This document shows positions 63,298 to 64,000 of a stretch of DNA of 64,000 nucleotides, piece after piece (the first letter of the stretch is position 1; every line of letters begins with the position of its first letter). The DNA is from Diphasiastrum complanatum. Its lineage: Eukaryota > Streptophyta > Lycopodiopsida > Lycopodiales > Lycopodiaceae. The notes beneath the pieces were generated by a model. The model did no database searches. It saw nothing but the letters and a program-made list of their open reading frames with translations, and had not been told where the DNA came from. The stretch spans positions 133,730 to 197,729 of the forward strand of contig CM055109.1 in assembly GCA_029204225.1 (NCBI GenBank), read 5' to 3'. The translations under genes and the position numbers were made by a program.

Positions 63298-64000
63298 CAA
63301 AATTGTTAAATGTTAAATATCAACATAAATATGGCACGATTTACTCGAAAATGAAGATATGAGCTGGATAAATATAAATCATGAAGAGGCCTAGGTCATT
63401 TTTTGGGAATAAATCTCCTAAGTATTTGCCTTATAATAAAGGACAAGACCTTTAAAAGGAAAGACATTGCCTTGGACAGCCTTTACTAGGTCGTCCACAC
63501 GAAACGACTAGATATGAAAAGACATGTTAAACTAGAGTAATTTTAACTCTTGGTTAGATATACCTCTTATGGTATAATTGAATGTATACTTAGTCTAATT
63601 GTTAACTAGACCCTTTCGCGGGAGCGAGGCACCTGTTGTTTTAGAGGTGTGTTTGTTCGTCCCGTAGAACATATATTGATCTCACACTTCAGTCTCGAGC
63701 ATCGAGAGAGAAGAGTTTATGCATATGTAAGAGGTTGAAGAAGTGAATAGAGTGCTGAGAGTTATTCTCCTTTATATCTGTTCTCTGCATTGTTGAGTGT
63801 GATTGATCCTGAGTCTACTAGCAATCTCTAACGCATTTCATGAATTACTCTCTGATCAGACAAACTCTCTAGCGCATTACAGTCGTTTGTTGTGTATCCG
63901 TAAAACATGCTCTAAGGAACTGTCTTAAAATCATTTTATTCATCTGTCGTGAATACTTTCTTTTCGGCACTCGAATAACGACTATCTTTGGTACAGTCTA
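63298..64000 (+). repeat. 3' LTR of GYP-2, cut by the window end
   Basis: It aligns base for base with 60889-61601, with about 4-5% substitutions by eye. Confidence 0.93.

Larger units (their letters stand above)
60889..64000 (+). mobile_element. Ty3/gypsy GYP-2, short internal region, runs off the window
   Basis: The first LTR is about 60889-62163 (starting TGTGATGCCACA). The tRNA-Asp-type primer site is at 62164-62181. The internal region is only about 1.1 kb, ending in the polypurine tract GAGAAAGGGGATA at 63285-63297. The second LTR starts at 63298 and continues past 64000. The two LTRs differ at roughly 30 positions in 703 bp by eye. Pol is absent, so this is a non-autonomous deletion derivative. 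Confidence 0.9.

Overview
This is a window of a land-plant nuclear genome. It is AT-rich and dominated by nested LTR retrotransposons, with only two intact host genes, both in an island at about 18.0-24.9 kb. The evidence for a plant is a four-exon glycerol kinase of plant GLI1/NHO1 type, a plant NF-YC subunit, Ty1/copia primer-binding sites matching the initiator tRNA-Met 3' end (TGGTATCAGAGC), and Ty3/gypsy sites matching plant tRNA-Asp (TGGCGCCRTTGNCGGGGA). The heavy retrotransposon load and long (GA)n tracts suit a large genome such as a fern or gymnosperm, but that placement is a guess.

Region 0-14 kb. Copia element A (525-6001, minus) has exact ATTTG target duplications and unusual LTR ends (not TG...CA). 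It carries a piece of Ty3/gypsy integrase without LTRs. Copia element B1 (7017-12603, minus) is full length but broken; it sits inside a decayed gypsy element (GYP-1) whose LTR copies flank it, and the right copy is followed by a tRNA-Asp-type primer site at 13885.

Region 14-27 kb. A (CT)n tract, a GC-richer block and a 118-bp tandem duplication precede the glycerol kinase gene (18081-20381, minus). A copia B fragment (21.2-21.8 kb) follows, then the intronless NF-YC gene (23688-24548, plus) and quiet intergenic DNA.

Region 27-44 kb. This holds a decayed copia element F (plus), a B-family fragment, three diverged 187-bp tandem repeats, a B-family 5' end (33166-34264), a chromovirus chromodomain fragment, a 169-bp (GA)n tract, copia C1 with its 3' LTR (to 39149), a GYP-1 LTR fragment on the minus strand, unrecognised sequence, and a clean solo LTR (43439-44000, TATTG duplications).

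Region 44-64 kb. Family C forms an LTR-internal-LTR-internal array. Its second gag is cut at codon 11 by copia G (48226-52144, minus, TCATG duplications). Further along the same gag, copia H (from 52582, plus) has inserted. H is interrupted in its RNase H region by B4 (54667-59925, GCAAA duplications, LTRs differing at 2 sites by eye) and in its 3' LTR by a gypsy element GYP-2 (60889 to beyond the window). This gives a readable order of insertion: C, then G and H, then B4 and GYP-2 into H.

No rRNA or tRNA gene, CRISPR array or bacterial-type operon was seen. The most useful points are the copia/gypsy chimera, the non-canonical LTR ends, the young but RT-deleted B4 copy, the stop-free intron in glycerol kinase, and the nest chronology.
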